A DNA stretch of 48,333 nt from JBBRHF01 sp038223055 (lineage in GTDB: Bacteria > Actinomycetota > Actinomycetes > JACCUZ01), in contig JBBRHF010000004.1 of assembly GCA_038223055.1 (NCBI GenBank), positions 1 through 48,333 on the forward strand, in the 5' to 3' direction. Numbering within the stretch: position 1 is the first letter of the stretch; every line of letters begins with the position of its first letter. This document shows, piece by piece, positions 46,897 to 48,333 of this stretch. A model generated the notes under the pieces. It did not search any database, was not told where the DNA came from, and worked only from the letters and a program-made list of their open reading frames with translations. Position numbers and translations under genes: made by a program.

Positions 46897-47400
46897 CTAT
46901 TTCCGCAACTCGATGACGGTCTTGCCAATGCGGATCGGCACGCCGATCTTCACCGGGGTGGGGCCGTTGACTTTGGCCCGGTCGAGGTAGGTGCCGTTGG
47001 TGGAGCCCATGTCCTCGACCATCCACTGACCGTCGAGCGGGTAGAGCCGGGCGTGGCGGGTGGAGACGTAGTCGTCGTCGAGCACGATCGTCGAGTCCTG
47101 GGCGCGGCCCAGGGTGACCGGTGTCTCGTTCAGCCGCACGCTCGTCCCGGACAGCGCGCCGTGGGTGACCACCAGGGTGCTGGGCACGCCGCGGCGACCC
47201 TTGGCGGGCTTGGCCGGCTTGTCGGCCTTGCTCTGTCGCGGTGGGCGGGCGGTGGGGACCCCGGTTCGTTGCGGGCCTCCCCGTGACGCGACCCGGCGGC
47301 CGAACAGGTCCGATCGCATCACCGACACCGCAGTCAGCACGAACAGCCACAGGACGGCGAGGAAGCCGAGCCGGATGATCGTCAGCGTGAGCTCGGACAC
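46897..47400 (-). CDS. fhaB: FHA-domain membrane protein FhaB (FipA-like)
   Basis: A 167-residue protein with an N-terminal transmembrane helix (IIRLGFLAVLWLFVLTAVSVM), a basic linker, and a phosphothreonine-binding FHA domain: PVTLGRAQDSTIVLDDDYVSTRHARLY with the key Arg, Ser and His, and MGSTNGTYLD. FhaB/FipA bridges division proteins and is a PknB substrate in mycobacteria. GTG 47400 follows the fhaA stop by 5 bases. Confidence 0.95.
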   Translation of the reverse strand: MSELTLTIIRLGFLAVLWLFVLTAVSVMRSDLFGRRVASRGGPQRTGVPTARPPRQSKADKPAKPAKGRRGVPSTLVVTHGALSGTSVRLNETPVTLGRAQDSTIVLDDDYVSTRHARLYPLDGQWMVEDMGSTNGTYLDRAKVNGPTPVKIGVPIRIGKTVIELRK

Positions 47401-47405
47401 CTAGC

Positions 47406-48122
47406 TCACCTCGCGCCGTCGTGGAATACCAGGACCGTGCTGCCCATCAGGATCTTGGCGCCGTTCTCGAGCCGGGCCTGCTCGACGCGACGGCCGTCGA
47501 CCACCACTCCGTTGGTTGACCCATTGTCCAGGAGGGTGACATCGCCGCCCTGCATGCGGATGTCGGCGTGGTGGCGGGACACGCCGAGATCTTCGATCCG
47601 CAGGTCGTTCTCGGTGCCCCGACCGACCCGGGTCAGCGCCTTGGTCAGCGCGTACGTCGTGTCGCCGACCTGCAGCCACGGCGTGCCCCGGCGTGGGGCG
47701 ACCTCGGCCGGGCGCTGGCCGTCCTGCGCGTCCCAGCCCCCGGGCCGCGCGCCGCCGGTGGCCGCGCTGCGCACCCGCAACCGGCCGGTGTCCAGCCCGT
47801 CGTCGCGCTCGAACTCCACCGTGACCGGGCCGAGGAAGGAGTAGCCCTGCTCCTCGGCGTGCTCGCGCACCATTGAGGACAGCTCCTCGGACAACGGCTC
47901 GGCGTAGACGATCAGACGCTCGTGATCGCGCTCACCCAGCGATACGGTGAACCGGTTGGGCACCATGGTTCGTCCCCGCGCGACGATGGCGGCCCGGTCG
48001 TCGCACTCGCGCTGCAGGGCGCTGGCGATCTCCACCGGCTGCACCTCCGCCTTGAATGCGCGAGCGAACGGTCGGTTGACCATCTCCTCGATGCGGCGCT
48101 CGAAGCGCTGCAGGACGCCCAC
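47406..48122 (-). CDS. fhaA: FHA and DUF3662 domain protein FhaA
   Basis: A 238-residue cytoplasmic protein; the N-terminal DUF3662 domain (FERRIEEMVNRPFARAFKAEVQPVEIASAL, through VTVEFERDD) is followed by a linker and a C-terminal FHA domain (TRVGRGTENDLRIEDLGVSRHHADIRM and DNGSTNGVVVDGRRV). In mycobacteria FhaA binds phosphorylated MviN or CwlM to control peptidoglycan synthesis. GTG 48122 is 9 bases after AAGGAGG. It begins the operon fhaA-fhaB-pstP-rodA-pbpA-pknA-pknB. Its linker is shorter than in mycobacteria (527 residues). Confidence 0.95.
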   Translation of the reverse strand: MGVLQRFERRIEEMVNRPFARAFKAEVQPVEIASALQRECDDRAAIVARGRTMVPNRFTVSLGERDHERLIVYAEPLSEELSSMVREHAEEQGYSFLGPVTVEFERDDGLDTGRLRVRSAATGGARPGGWDAQDGQRPAEVAPRRGTPWLQVGDTTYALTKALTRVGRGTENDLRIEDLGVSRHHADIRMQGGDVTLLDNGSTNGVVVDGRRVEQARLENGAKILMGSTVLVFHDGAR

Positions 48123-48333
48123 CTGGGTCTACCTCCTTCGTGCACTCGTTCGGGCGCACTCGTGCGGAGTGCGGTCGCTGACGGCTCGCCCAGCAGGCGT
48201 AGGGACCCGCGTGGCGATCGTAACGGGGTCGCCTGCAAGCGTTCATTCCCCGCGCCGAGGAAGCTCACGCGCGCTTGGCCGGCGGGGCGGCGGTGGGTTG
48301 GTGATGGCGCGGCGGTGGCGCGGCGGTGGGGGG
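48123..48333. promoter_or_regulatory. Upstream region of the fhaA operon (window end)
   Basis: About 210 bp with the fhaA ribosome binding site (CCTCCTT on the plus strand at 48132-48138) and presumably its promoter, though no clear -10/-35 pair can be named. The last 60 bases are GGCGGTGG-type repeats; no gene is seen. Confidence 0.5.

Overview
This is a very GC-rich stretch of an actinobacterial chromosome spanning the replication origin. The gene order is the conserved one of high-GC Gram-positive bacteria: trxB-trxA-cwlM-parB-parA-rsmG-jag-yidC-yidD-rnpA-rpmH, then dnaA-dnaN-gnd-recF-dciA-gyrB-gyrA, then tRNA-Ile and tRNA-Ala, ppiA, rhomboid, crgA, a class E sortase, trpG/pabA and the pknB-pknA-pbpA-rodA-pstP-fhaB-fhaA cluster. 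Non-canonical start codons (GTG) with GGAGG-type ribosome binding sites and many 4-bp ATGA/GTGA overlaps fit an actinomycete. The tRNA/ppiA/crgA/sortase layout is most like Micrococcales or neighbouring orders; I cannot name the genus from sequence alone.

Left edge (1-1500) is accessory DNA. It holds a tyrosine-recombinase gene that runs off the window and is frameshifted in a CCAG tetranucleotide run, a 23-bp copy of a tRNA 3' end that looks like an attachment-site half, and a decayed DinB-type gene. From 1552 the core begins: the thioredoxin system, a CwlM-type amidase-fold protein, an acetyltransferase, an aminotransferase and a D-Ala-D-Ala ligase homologue. Next come parAB (minus strand) with three perfect parS sites, two of them in a 1.2-kb open frame upstream of ParA and one inside rsmG.

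The minus-strand operon rpmH-rnpA-yidD-yidC-jag-rsmG and the plus-strand dnaA-to-gyrA operons diverge around the origin. DnaA-box-like 9-mers lie on both sides of dnaA. After gyrA come a DUF3566 membrane protein, the two tRNAs with a 40-residue DLW-39 protein between them, an ECF sigma factor with its membrane anti-sigma factor, a secreted protein, a DUF5324-like 11-mer-repeat membrane protein, ppiA and rhomboid. An isolated cluster of DnaA boxes sits between the convergent rhomboid and crgA genes.

The right third is cell-envelope biology: crgA, a DUF881 protein, sortase E, a 52-residue membrane protein, the glutamine amidotransferase, and a striking 1005-residue secreted protein made of eight tandem cupredoxin domains with a C-terminal membrane anchor, followed at once by a four-helix membrane protein. 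The serine/threonine kinase and phosphatase cluster that controls growth and division closes the window.

A theme of the window is in-frame expansion of short tandem repeats inside essential genes (rnpA, dnaA linker, both ends of gyrA, pknA) and in many intergenic gaps. The cupredoxin array is the best candidate for an undescribed system; the repeat-expanded RnpA and GyrA, the open frame upstream of ParA and the extra-origin DnaA-box cluster are the next most interesting.
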